Positions 18,244 through 25,721 of a stretch of 64,000 nt of DNA are shown piece by piece. Below the pieces are notes generated by a model. The model had not been told where the DNA came from, made no database searches, and saw only the letters and a program-made list of their open reading frames with translations. Source of the DNA: Nitrospira sp. (lineage in GTDB: Bacteria; Nitrospirota; Nitrospiria; Nitrospirales; Nitrospiraceae); the NCBI GenBank assembly GCA_024998565.1, contig JACOEM010000006.1, positions 124,001 through 188,000 of the forward strand. The letters are read 5' to 3'. The translations under genes and the position numbers were made by a program. Within the stretch, counting starts at the first letter, position 1. The number at the start of each line of letters is the position of its first letter.

Positions 18244-18875
18244 CCCTGAGAACGGCGAAAAAGACCTCCGGGTTCGTGCTCGCTGCAGGGCTCTGTACGC
18301 TGCTTGGATGGGTGGTGATCACGGCGGCTCAGGAAGAGGACCGCGGAACGATTCAGCCGGCCCAGGCTCGTCAAGCCCTGACATTGATTCATGCCCGGTG
18401 CGCCGTCTGTCACACGACCGACCTGATCGTGCAGCAACGGCTGCCGGCCGACCGATGGAACGTGACGGTTGAAAAGATGATGCATTGGGGAGCGGATCTG
18501 TCCAAGGACGAGGCGGCCGCGGTCTTGCAATTCGTGACGGCACGGTATCATTCCGGTGCGCCGGACCATCTGCCGTCGATCGAAGAAGAGTTGGCCATGA
18601 TGGCGCCTGCGGGAGGCCCACGTCAGGGATCTGAGGGGCCGGTGACCGGAGTGGCATCGAGAGGCGCGGGGCTCTACGCGCACAATTGCCAGGCCTGCCA
18701 TGGCGAAGGAGCGGCCGGTGGCGCCGGACCGAAACTCGCGCGCAATACGATTCTGAAAAATGACGGTGCCTTTTGGGAAACGGTGCTCCACGGGCGGGGG
18801 CCGATGCCGGCCTGGGGCGCAGTGCTGAGTCATCAGGAGATCGCGGATATTCATGCCTGGTTGGCAACTCGCTGA
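18240..18875 (+). CDS. Diheme cytochrome c, SorB-like electron acceptor
   Basis: 211 residues with a signal peptide and two heme motifs, CAVCH (54-58) and CQACH (150-154). The first half resembles the SorB subunit, a small cytochrome with an R-C-x-x-C-H-x-x-D start and a WNVTVEKMMHWGA helix; the second half is an added class I cytochrome c domain. SorB normally has one heme, so this is a longer, fused form. It overlaps the sulfite dehydrogenase gene by four bases. Confidence 0.83.
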   Translation: MTLRTAKKTSGFVLAAGLCTLLGWVVITAAQEEDRGTIQPAQARQALTLIHARCAVCHTTDLIVQQRLPADRWNVTVEKMMHWGADLSKDEAAAVLQFVTARYHSGAPDHLPSIEEELAMMAPAGGPRQGSEGPVTGVASRGAGLYAHNCQACHGEGAAGGAGPKLARNTILKNDGAFWETVLHGRGPMPAWGAVLSHQEIADIHAWLATR

Positions 18876-18912
18876 TCGGGACAGCAGTGGGAGCGAAAGA
18901 AAGGGGTGTTTC

Positions 18913-20322
18913 ATGGGTGGAAGACGGACGGTAATTGTCGGATGCGCGTTGGTCATATTGGTGGGGTTGTTCTCCTTCCCCCGCTTGCTGTTAGGCAGTG
19001 ATCAGACTCGCGTCAAGGAGCTGATTCAGAACAATTGCGCCGGTTGTCACCGCCTGGAAGGAAAAGCGGATTCGCGTTTCAATTTGAAGGCGCCTGATCT
19101 GATTTGGGCCGGGAGCAAATATCAGCGCTCGTGGCTGCTTCGTTACCTGACGGGGAAAGAGGCGCCGCTGTATCCAAAGGGATATCGCTGGGATTTGCCT
19201 GAGGGGCCGACGCGGCATCCGGTGGTCAGCGAAGACGACGCCCTGGGTATTGCCGAGTATTTCGAACAGCACAACAAAGACCCGCGGGTAAAAGTCGGGG
19301 CCTTCGATCTCTCGAAGGTCAGCAAGTTCGATGCGACGTTCGGCGGCATGGCGTACAAGGCCCACGCCTGTCTCGGCTGTCACCTGATCGAAGAGAACGG
19401 CAAACTCATCGGCGGGCCGCAGAGTGCCTCGCTCGTGGCGGCCGGTCAACGGTACGACAAGGATTGGCTGTTCCGGTTCGGGTTGAATCCGCAGGACTTT
19501 GTCCCGCACAGCGGCGAGTTTCTGGCCGATGCGACGGAACCGCAACTCCGTGCCGTCATCGGGTTCCTGATGGTGCAGGGCGTCAAGGACTTCAAGTATT
19601 ACGAGCCCTGGACGGCGCCTGAGTTTGGAATGGCGAGTGCCGATCGCGGGAAGGTCTTGTACAAGGAATATTGCTCGCAATGTCATGGCGCGACCGGAAA
19701 GGGCGATGGGCCCGCCGCATCCGGCCTGGAGCCGAAGCCGGCGATCCATGCGAACATTCCGTTCGACAAGGTGCCGACGGACTATCTCTACAATGTGATC
19801 AATCACGGCGGTGCGGCGATGGGTAAATCGCCGAATATGCCCTACTGGGGTTTGACCATCGGACAACAGGGTGTCGCGGATGTGATGGCCTATTTGCGAG
19901 TTACGTTCAAAGGGGGAGCCGACGTGGCGCAGGCGGGCAGTGCTGAAGGCCCGAGCGGTGTGTGCCCGCAGCCGAGGAAAACGGCGAAGGCGCCGGCTGA
20001 CTTCCTGTCCAAAACCAATCCGTTGCCGCATTCGGACGCGACCGTTCAGGCGGGCAAAACGCTGTTTCTCCAGACGGCCCAGCCGGTGGCGTGCGCGATG
20101 TGTCATGGGGAGAAGGGCAATGGACAGGGCTTCATGGGGGCGGCGCTGATTCCACCGCCCCGAAACTTTACGTGCGGCTCGATGATGAAAGATCTTCCGG
20201 ACGGGCAACTGTTCTGGATCATCAAGAACGGGTCTCCAGGAACCGGCATGATGTCATTCGCCGGATTGCCGGATGAGCAGGTCTGGCAATTGATTGCCTA
20301 TGTAAGAAGTTTGGCGAAGTAA
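18913..20322 (+). CDS. Tetraheme multidomain cytochrome c
   Basis: 469 residues with an N-terminal signal or anchor and four heme motifs: CAGCH (42-46), CLGCH (153-157), CSQCH (254-258) and CAMCH (394-398). The spacing of 100-140 residues suggests four class I cytochrome domains in series. The last domain (GQLFWIIKNGSPGTGM) closely resembles the cytochrome encoded at 21858. AAAGGGG lies before ATG 18913. It probably relays electrons from the sulfite and thiosulfate enzymes toward the bc complex or an oxidase. Confidence 0.88.
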   Translation: MGGRRTVIVGCALVILVGLFSFPRLLLGSDQTRVKELIQNNCAGCHRLEGKADSRFNLKAPDLIWAGSKYQRSWLLRYLTGKEAPLYPKGYRWDLPEGPTRHPVVSEDDALGIAEYFEQHNKDPRVKVGAFDLSKVSKFDATFGGMAYKAHACLGCHLIEENGKLIGGPQSASLVAAGQRYDKDWLFRFGLNPQDFVPHSGEFLADATEPQLRAVIGFLMVQGVKDFKYYEPWTAPEFGMASADRGKVLYKEYCSQCHGATGKGDGPAASGLEPKPAIHANIPFDKVPTDYLYNVINHGGAAMGKSPNMPYWGLTIGQQGVADVMAYLRVTFKGGADVAQAGSAEGPSGVCPQPRKTAKAPADFLSKTNPLPHSDATVQAGKTLFLQTAQPVACAMCHGEKGNGQGFMGAALIPPPRNFTCGSMMKDLPDGQLFWIIKNGSPGTGMMSFAGLPDEQVWQLIAYVRSLAK

Positions 20323-20330
20323 GAACGGGA

Positions 20331-20387
20331 AGCGTGAAACGTATCTCGTGAAACGTTCCGGACGAACGACGAGATACGAACGACGAA
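20331..20387. repeat. Dispersed repeat, family A (clear inverted copy)
   Basis: The best-preserved copy: GCGTGAAACGTATCTCGTG, then AAACGTTCCG, then GACGAACGACGAGATACGAA. CGTATCTCGT at 20340 and ACGAGATACG at 20369 form a perfect 10-bp stem. It lies between the tetraheme gene and dsrE-like gene. Confidence 0.65.
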
Positions 20388-20409
20388 TGGCAGACGAAGG
20401 AGGTTGCTA

Positions 20410-20769
20410 GTGGCGACGTTTATCATTTCCGGGAGTCGGGGCACAGACGATCCGACCATGGCGACCCTTCCCTTTATGGCGGCCAAGACCGCCAAGGAGC
20501 AGGGCCACGACGTGGTGTTGTGGTTGTGGAACGAGGCGGTGACTTCAGCGCGTAAGGGCTCGGCGGATCATGTCGTCGGGGTGAATTTGACGCCGCTGAA
20601 AGACCTGTTGGCAGCCGTTCAGGCTGCCAACATTCCCATCTGGGTCTGCGGGGCCTGTGCCGTTGCCAGGCAGATCGGGCAGGGTGATCTCGTAGCCGGA
20701 GCTGTTATCAAAGGCATGCCGGACTACATCAAGGCTGTGGCTGAGCGCGACCGGACCGTGGCGTTCTAA
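20410..20769 (+). CDS. DsrE family protein
   Basis: 119 residues with the DsrE/DsrF-like fold: FIISGSRGTDDPTMATLPFMAA at the start and IPIWVCGACAVARQIG, in which the two cysteines sit where sulfur-carrier DsrE proteins have their active Cys. GTG 20410 has AAGGAGG seven bases upstream; the TTG two codons earlier is unlikely. DsrE proteins bind sulfur as persulfide and pass it between enzymes. Position after the sulfite and thiosulfate genes supports a sulfur-trafficking role. Confidence 0.85.
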   Translation: MATFIISGSRGTDDPTMATLPFMAAKTAKEQGHDVVLWLWNEAVTSARKGSADHVVGVNLTPLKDLLAAVQAANIPIWVCGACAVARQIGQGDLVAGAVIKGMPDYIKAVAERDRTVAF

Positions 20770-20796
20770 TTCAGCAGGAAGGGGACGGGTGTTCGC

Positions 20797-21858
20797 ATGG
20801 CGGCCGACGGACAACCGAGTGGGAAAGTGAAAATTCGGAAAGATCGCGCAGGGGCAGCAGCGACGGACGCGGTCGTGCGGGGCAACGGGCAACTTGAGAC
20901 CGATGACCTGGAGATCATTCCGACGGCTGTGCCGAAGGAAGGGGATGGTTACCATCCTCCTGCTCAAGCCGGTGGGGAAGTGACGGCCGGACTGATCGGC
21001 GAGGTCGGTCGATCGCTGACCGAAGATGATCTACGGCGCGTCAACACGCGGCGCGGGTTGCTGCAGTTGATCAAGAGCAAGAACATCGACCTTGAAGACG
21101 TGCGGAAGACGCTGCTGTATGAACAGGAATTGCAGCAGCTGCAGGTCGAGCTGGTCCGCCTTCAACGCTGGGTGCAGGCGGATGGGCAGCGTATTGCGAT
21201 TCTTGTCGAAGGACGGGATGCGGCCGGAAAGGGCGGCACGATCCGCCGGTTTACCGAGCATTTGAATCCGCGCGCCATGCGGGTGGTGGCGTTACCGAAG
21301 CCGACGGACGATGAGCGGGGCCAGTGGTATTTCCAGCGCTACATCCGGCAACTGCCCAACAAGGGGGAGATCGTCTTTTTCGACCGCAGTTGGTACAACC
21401 GTGCGGTCGTCGAGCCGGTGATGGGATTTTGCAGCAAGAAGGAACATCAGCGGTTCTTGCAACAGGTGACGGAATTTGAGCACATGCTCTACGAGGACGG
21501 CGTGACGATCATCAAGTTCTGGTTCTCGATTTCCAAAGAGGAGCAGGCCAGTCGATTCGAAGCGCGCCGGCAGAATCCCCTCAAGCAGTGGAAGCTCAGT
21601 CCTGTCGATGAAAAGGCGCAGGAGCTGTGGGATTCGTACACGCGATACAAAGAAGAAATGTTCAGCAAAACCCATACGACCTTCAGCCCCTGGATCATCG
21701 TCAAGGCGAACGACAAGCAGGCCGCGCGATTGGAAAGTTTGCGCCACGTGCTCAACCTCCTGGCGTACAAGGGGAAAGATGAGGCGCAGATCCGTCTGAC
21801 GCCGGATCCCAACGTCATCACTCGGTTCCATCGCAAGATGGTGGAATTGGATTTCTGA
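20797..21858 (+). CDS. ppk2: Polyphosphate kinase 2 (PPK2 family)
   Basis: 353 residues. The PPK2 domain covers about 110-350, with Walker A GRDAAGKGG from residue 139, the lid RRQNP-region and Walker B FDRSWYNR. It transfers phosphate between polyphosphate and nucleoside diphosphates. The N-terminal 80 residues are charged and not conserved in the family. Its stop overlaps the next ATG, coupling it to a cytochrome c gene, an unusual partner. Confidence 0.92.
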   Translation: MAADGQPSGKVKIRKDRAGAAATDAVVRGNGQLETDDLEIIPTAVPKEGDGYHPPAQAGGEVTAGLIGEVGRSLTEDDLRRVNTRRGLLQLIKSKNIDLEDVRKTLLYEQELQQLQVELVRLQRWVQADGQRIAILVEGRDAAGKGGTIRRFTEHLNPRAMRVVALPKPTDDERGQWYFQRYIRQLPNKGEIVFFDRSWYNRAVVEPVMGFCSKKEHQRFLQQVTEFEHMLYEDGVTIIKFWFSISKEEQASRFEARRQNPLKQWKLSPVDEKAQELWDSYTRYKEEMFSKTHTTFSPWIIVKANDKQAARLESLRHVLNLLAYKGKDEAQIRLTPDPNVITRFHRKMVELDF

Positions 21859-22418
21859 TGCAGAAGCTGCTGGGTGTCACATTGGCGATCATGGCGGCGG
21901 CCGTGGTGACGGGTGTCCCTGCAGTCGCCCAACATATGCAGCCGCCCCGCGTCCCGATCGAGCACCTCGAGGAGGCGCGTGCGCTCAAGAGTCCATTGCC
22001 TGATTCGCCTGAAGTGGTCGAAAAGGGCAAGGCCCTCTATCACGGGAAAGGGACATGCGCCAACTGTCATGGACCGGAGGGAGCGGGCGATGGTCCTGTG
22101 GCGTCGCAGCTGAATCCATCCCCCCGCAATTTTCAGCATCACGGATTCTGGCGGCATCGGACCGACGGCGAACTGTTCTGGGTGATTAAGAACGGGTCGC
22201 CCGGAACCAGCATGGTCGGATTTGCGGGGCAGCTGACGGATGAAGAAATGTGGGCCGTGATCCAGTATGAACGCACCTTCGCTGAGGGCCATGGTCACGG
22301 GAGAGGAATGGGGCCTGCTGGGGGGATGGGGCATAAGGGGGGGCGGGAAGGTATGGGCGGTATGGGGCATCGAGGAGCCGGAAGCGGTGGCTGTGAAGGA
22401 GAACATTGCGATCGGTAA
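21858..22418 (+). CDS. Monoheme cytochrome c with Gly/His-rich tail
   Basis: 186 residues: signal peptide, one heme motif CANCH and the segment GELFWVIKNGSPGTSMVGFAG, which provides the Met ligand and nearly repeats the last domain of the tetraheme cytochrome. The final 45 residues are low-complexity Gly, Met and His (for example HGHGRGMG), ending in C-x3-H-C, and could bind metal. It starts within the ppk2 stop codon and is followed by a thioredoxin. Confidence 0.86.
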   Translation: MQKLLGVTLAIMAAAVVTGVPAVAQHMQPPRVPIEHLEEARALKSPLPDSPEVVEKGKALYHGKGTCANCHGPEGAGDGPVASQLNPSPRNFQHHGFWRHRTDGELFWVIKNGSPGTSMVGFAGQLTDEEMWAVIQYERTFAEGHGHGRGMGPAGGMGHKGGREGMGGMGHRGAGSGGCEGEHCDR

Positions 22419-22451
22419 TGGGGCTGGATGTCGCATGGACCAGGTGAAGCG

Positions 22452-22886
22452 GTGACGGAGAAACTCCATCTGGTCTGTCCGCATTGCCGGAGTATCAATC
22501 GTGTTCCGGCGGCTCGTCTGGCGGAACAGCCCAATTGCGGTCAGTGCCATGCTCCCTTGTTTGCCGGTCACCCGATCGCGTTGACGGCGGCGGATTTCGA
22601 TCTCCATGCGCAGCGAGCGGAGATTCCCCTGGTGGTGGATTTCTGGGCCCCCTGGTGCGGACCCTGCCGCATGATGGCCCCGGCCTATGAACAGGCGGCG
22701 CAGATGCTGGAACCTCAGGTTCGCCTGGCCAAGGTGAATACGGAAGAGGAACAGTCCCTGGCCGCGAGGTTCGGCATCTCCAGCATCCCCACGCTGGTGC
22801 TGTTGCGAGGAGGGCGCGAATTGGCGCGTCAGCCGGGGGCGCTGGGGCTTCAAGATATTGTGCGGTGGGTTCGCAGCAAGATCTGA
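22452..22886 (+). CDS. trxC: Zinc-ribbon thioredoxin (TrxC-like)
   Basis: 144 residues. An N-terminal zinc ribbon with CPHC and CGQC (residues 9-12 and 30-33 region) is followed by a thioredoxin domain with WCGPC. This is the thioredoxin-2 plan (E. coli TrxC has 139 residues). GTG 22452 with GTGAAG upstream gives the same N-terminus as family members; an ATG eight codons earlier is also in frame. It may reduce protein disulfides or persulfides of the neighbouring sulfur enzymes. Confidence 0.87.
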   Translation: MTEKLHLVCPHCRSINRVPAARLAEQPNCGQCHAPLFAGHPIALTAADFDLHAQRAEIPLVVDFWAPWCGPCRMMAPAYEQAAQMLEPQVRLAKVNTEEEQSLAARFGISSIPTLVLLRGGRELARQPGALGLQDIVRWVRSKI

Positions 22887-23207
22887 CCGGTCCCTTCTTG
22901 CGTTCGCGCTTCGTTCGCATCCGTTCTCCTTTTCCTCGGTGCAACCTTCAGCCCTCCGGATTCTGAGAGATCCTGATAGCTGGCGCGTTTTGCGCCAGTG
23001 CCGAGTCCGGGCCGGTTCTGGAATTCCCCAATCGACATCCCCCTCCGTTGTTGCGGTGTGCTGGTCCCTGAAAACCCTTGCCAAAGCGGGTATTTTGTTG
23101 TTGCGCCGGCATCCTTGCCTGGCACGTCCTCTGCTTTCTTCCAAGAGGGGTATCGAGGGATAGGCTGAATTCCTGAGCAATCAATAGAGCAGGGAGGAAA
23201 CATCATC
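22887..23207. other. Intergenic region with a hairpin and promoter candidate
   Basis: No gene is supported. CTGGCGC-GTTTT-GCGCCAG at 22980-22998 forms a seven-pair hairpin without a T-run. A sigma-54-like sequence at 23120 is listed separately. The rest is unstructured spacer before the YtxH/oxidoreductase genes. Confidence 0.45.
23120..23135 (+). promoter_or_regulatory. Candidate sigma-54 (-24/-12) promoter
   Basis: TGGCACGTCCTCTGCT matches the consensus TGGCAC-N5-TTGC with one mismatch and keeps the invariant GG and GC ten bases apart. It lies 72 bases before the YtxH start and could drive YtxH and the oxidoreductase. No sigma-54 activator gene is in the window. Confidence 0.4.
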
Positions 23208-23516
23208 ATGGCGGACCATCATGACAGCTGTTCGGGACTGGGGGTGTCGATCGCGTTTTTGAGCGGGGCGATGCTGGGTGCGATGGCGGCGATACTGTAT
23301 GCGCCCAGTTCCGGCGAGGAAACCCGTCGGGCGATCAAAGGCTATGCGCGTCGGACGGAGGACGAGGTCTTGGAAAGGGCCAAAGAGATCCGAGCGGATC
23401 TTTCCCACACCGTTGATGAGGCCAAGCGGTATCTGAAGGAGACCGAGGCGACGATTGCCGCGGCTTTGGCGGCGGGAAAGGAAGCGTTCAAGAAAGAAAA
23501 GACGGATCGGGCCTGA
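23208..23516 (+). CDS. YtxH domain protein
   Basis: 102 residues: a glycine-rich hydrophobic segment (LGVSIAFLSGAMLGAMAAILYAPSSGEE, here given only as its outline) followed by a charged helix with heptad-like repeats and a Lys-rich end. The YAPSSGEETRR motif is the YtxH signature. These are membrane-tethered stress or structural proteins of unknown mechanism. A GGGAGG site precedes the ATG. One base separates its stop from the oxidoreductase start. Confidence 0.8.
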   Translation: MADHHDSCSGLGVSIAFLSGAMLGAMAAILYAPSSGEETRRAIKGYARRTEDEVLERAKEIRADLSHTVDEAKRYLKETEATIAAALAAGKEAFKKEKTDRA

Positions 23517-23517
23517 A

Positions 23518-24435
23518 ATGTATGCCGTGCGATTTCACGGGCGCGGGGGGCAGGGCGCCAAGACGGCGAGCCGGATTCTCGGCACGGCGGCGTTTCTGAG
23601 CGGGTACCAGGCTCAGGATTCCCCGATCTATGGAGCCGAGCGCCGCGGGGCGCCGGTCGCGGCATTCACGCGGTTCGGCCGGGAGCCGATCCGCGAACGA
23701 GGGGTCATTGCCCATCCCGATCTGGTGGTGGTGGCCGATGCATCGCTGCTGAAGGATCCTGCAGCTCGTGTGTCGGACGGCATCACCGACCAGACCATCC
23801 TGTTCGTCAATTCGCCGCTGCATGCAGAGCAGATTCGCACGCAGAGCGGGTTGCCCGGTCGCATCACGACGTTGGGGGTGACGGAGATTGCCCTGCAGCA
23901 TTTCGGCCAGCGGGAGGCGATCAGCGCATTGCTCGGTGCCGTCGCCGCTCGGTTGTCCGACTTGCAACAGGAGCCGCTCCGGCAGGCCATTGCGCGGGAG
24001 TTGGGAGACCTCGGAGTAGCCCCGCTGATCATTGAGCGGAATCAAACCGTCGCGCTCACGTGTTATGAGTCGGTGCAGGTGATGGAGCGGGAGTCTGTGG
24101 CAGAGTCGGCGACTATCGCGACGACTTTCCACATACCGGTCTATGAATCGCCGAGCAGGGGGACGGCCAGGATCAGCGCCACCGGGAATTCCGTGCTGCG
24201 TGAAACCGGCGGGTGGCGGACGTTTAGGCCTGTGCTGGTCGCCGGCAAGTGTAACGGCTGCTGGCTTTGTTTCGTCTATTGCCCCGACGGGGTGATTTCG
24301 ATGAACAAGGATGACCGGCCAATGATCGATTATGCCCATTGCAAAGGCTGTCAGATCTGCGTGCACGAGTGCCCCACGCATGCCCTCGTCGCGGAGCGGG
24401 AACAGGAAGGCGGAGTGGCATGGACAGCCAAATGA
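23518..24435 (+). CDS. 2-oxoacid:ferredoxin oxidoreductase, gamma-delta fusion
   Basis: 305 residues. Residues 1-185 are the gamma domain, starting with RFHGRGGQGAKTASRIL and containing the typical YGAERRGAPV. Residues 235-295 are the ferredoxin-like delta domain with two [4Fe-4S] sites, CNGCWLCFVYCP and CKGCQICVHECP. The fusion with alpha and beta genes next to it gives a complete PorABCD-type enzyme that interconverts a 2-oxoacid (probably pyruvate) and acyl-CoA with ferredoxin. Its 3' end overlaps the alpha gene by 16 bases. Confidence 0.92.
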   Translation: MYAVRFHGRGGQGAKTASRILGTAAFLSGYQAQDSPIYGAERRGAPVAAFTRFGREPIRERGVIAHPDLVVVADASLLKDPAARVSDGITDQTILFVNSPLHAEQIRTQSGLPGRITTLGVTEIALQHFGQREAISALLGAVAARLSDLQQEPLRQAIARELGDLGVAPLIIERNQTVALTCYESVQVMERESVAESATIATTFHIPVYESPSRGTARISATGNSVLRETGGWRTFRPVLVAGKCNGCWLCFVYCPDGVISMNKDDRPMIDYAHCKGCQICVHECPTHALVAEREQEGGVAWTAK

Positions 24436-25658
24436 TGACCGGCAACCTGGCGGCGGCCTGGGGAGCGAGGCTGGCCGACGTGGATTACATTCCTGCGTTT
24501 CCCATCACGCCGCAAACGGAAATTGTGGAAGCGCTGGCCAAATGGTGTGAAGGCGGTGAACTGGCGGCGCGGTTCGTCACGATGGACTCTGAGCATTCGA
24601 TGATGACGGCGGCGGGCGCGGCAGAGGCCACGGGGGCACGGGTCTTCACCGCCACATCCAGCCAGGGATTGCTCTATGCCTTCGAAGTGCTCTACTCGAT
24701 CTCGGGCTGGCGTGCCCCGCTCGTGCTGGTCAACGTATCGCGGGCACTGGCTGCGCCCATTACGTTGGAGTCGGATCATAACGATGTGTTGGCGGCGCGT
24801 GATTCCGGTTTTCTGCAGATCCATGCCGAGACCTGCCAGGAGGTGTTGGATTCGATTTTGATGGCCTATCGGATCGCAGAGGATGAGCGGGTGATGTTGC
24901 CGGTCATTGTGAATCTGGACGGCTTTTCGCTCTCGTTCACGCGTGAGCCTGTTAGCATCCCGGATGCGGAGCAAGTGCGGACGTTTCTGCCACCGTTCCG
25001 TCCCGCTCACCTCGGGTTCAGCGCGTCTGTGCCCCACTCGTTAGGGGTGGCGGTGATCGGCGGGACGCCCTATGCCTATTTCCGGCATCAAATGCATCTG
25101 GCCTCGATCAATGCCCTAGAGGTGCACGGTGAAGCCGCTGCGTCCTTCGAGCAGGTATTCGGTCGGCGCTACGATGTGGTCGAGGGATATCGGCTGGACG
25201 ATGCGGAGGATGTGCTCGTGATGACGAATTCCTGTGCCGGTACAGGCAAGGCGGCGGTCGATGCTGCCAGGGCAGAGGGGAAACGGGTGGGCCTGTTGCG
25301 GCTCCGGATGATTCGGCCCTGGCCGGCGGATGCCATCCGTGATGCATTGCGAGGGCGTCGCGCTGTGGCTGTGTTGGATCAGAATCTCGCGCCGGGGCAG
25401 GGTGGCATTCTGTTTCAGGAGATTGCCGCTTCCCTGTACCATGAAGTGGAACGGCCGCGGGCACTCTGTTCCTTCATCGGAGGGCTCGGGGGCCAGAATT
25501 TGTCGGTGGAGGAGTTGCGCGCGATCTTCGAGCAAACAGCGAAAGCCGGAGTCAGCAGAAAAGGAATCGGTCCGGTTCTCCTCTACACTCAAGCCGAACA
25601 TCGGGAGATGACTCAGCTCCAGATGGTAGCGGCAGGAAGCGTGAAACGTGAAACGTGA
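24420..25658 (+). CDS. porA: 2-oxoacid:ferredoxin oxidoreductase, alpha subunit
   Basis: 412 residues with the alpha-subunit core: FPITPQTEIVEAL near residue 25, TMDSEHSMMTAAGAAEATGARVFTATSSQGL and, in the C-terminal part, VLDQNLAPGQGG. FPITPQT favours pyruvate over 2-oxoglutarate as substrate, but this is only indicative. ATG 24420 has GGCGGAG upstream. The last codons (GSVKRET) are encoded by a family-A repeat, so the C-terminus has been rewritten by the element. Confidence 0.9.
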   Translation: MDSQMMTGNLAAAWGARLADVDYIPAFPITPQTEIVEALAKWCEGGELAARFVTMDSEHSMMTAAGAAEATGARVFTATSSQGLLYAFEVLYSISGWRAPLVLVNVSRALAAPITLESDHNDVLAARDSGFLQIHAETCQEVLDSILMAYRIAEDERVMLPVIVNLDGFSLSFTREPVSIPDAEQVRTFLPPFRPAHLGFSASVPHSLGVAVIGGTPYAYFRHQMHLASINALEVHGEAAASFEQVFGRRYDVVEGYRLDDAEDVLVMTNSCAGTGKAAVDAARAEGKRVGLLRLRMIRPWPADAIRDALRGRRAVAVLDQNLAPGQGGILFQEIAASLYHEVERPRALCSFIGGLGGQNLSVEELRAIFEQTAKAGVSRKGIGPVLLYTQAEHREMTQLQMVAAGSVKRET

Positions 25659-25720
25659 AGAAGAAATCCTGCTGACCGTTCGGACGCGGCGAGATACGAA
25701 CCGCGAGATACGAGAGACGC
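25636..25720. repeat. Dispersed repeat, family A, at the porA 3' end
   Basis: GAAGCGTGAAACGTGAAACG at the left overlaps the last codons of the alpha subunit; the right part GCGGCGAGATACGAACC and GCGAGATACGAGAGACGC fills the spacer up to the beta ATG. Confidence 0.6.
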
Positions 25721-25721
25721 C

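Noticed and set aside
22980-22998. Hairpin CTGGCGC-GTTTT-GCGCCAG after trxC as a terminator
   Set aside because: No T-run follows, so it is not a convincing rho-independent terminator.
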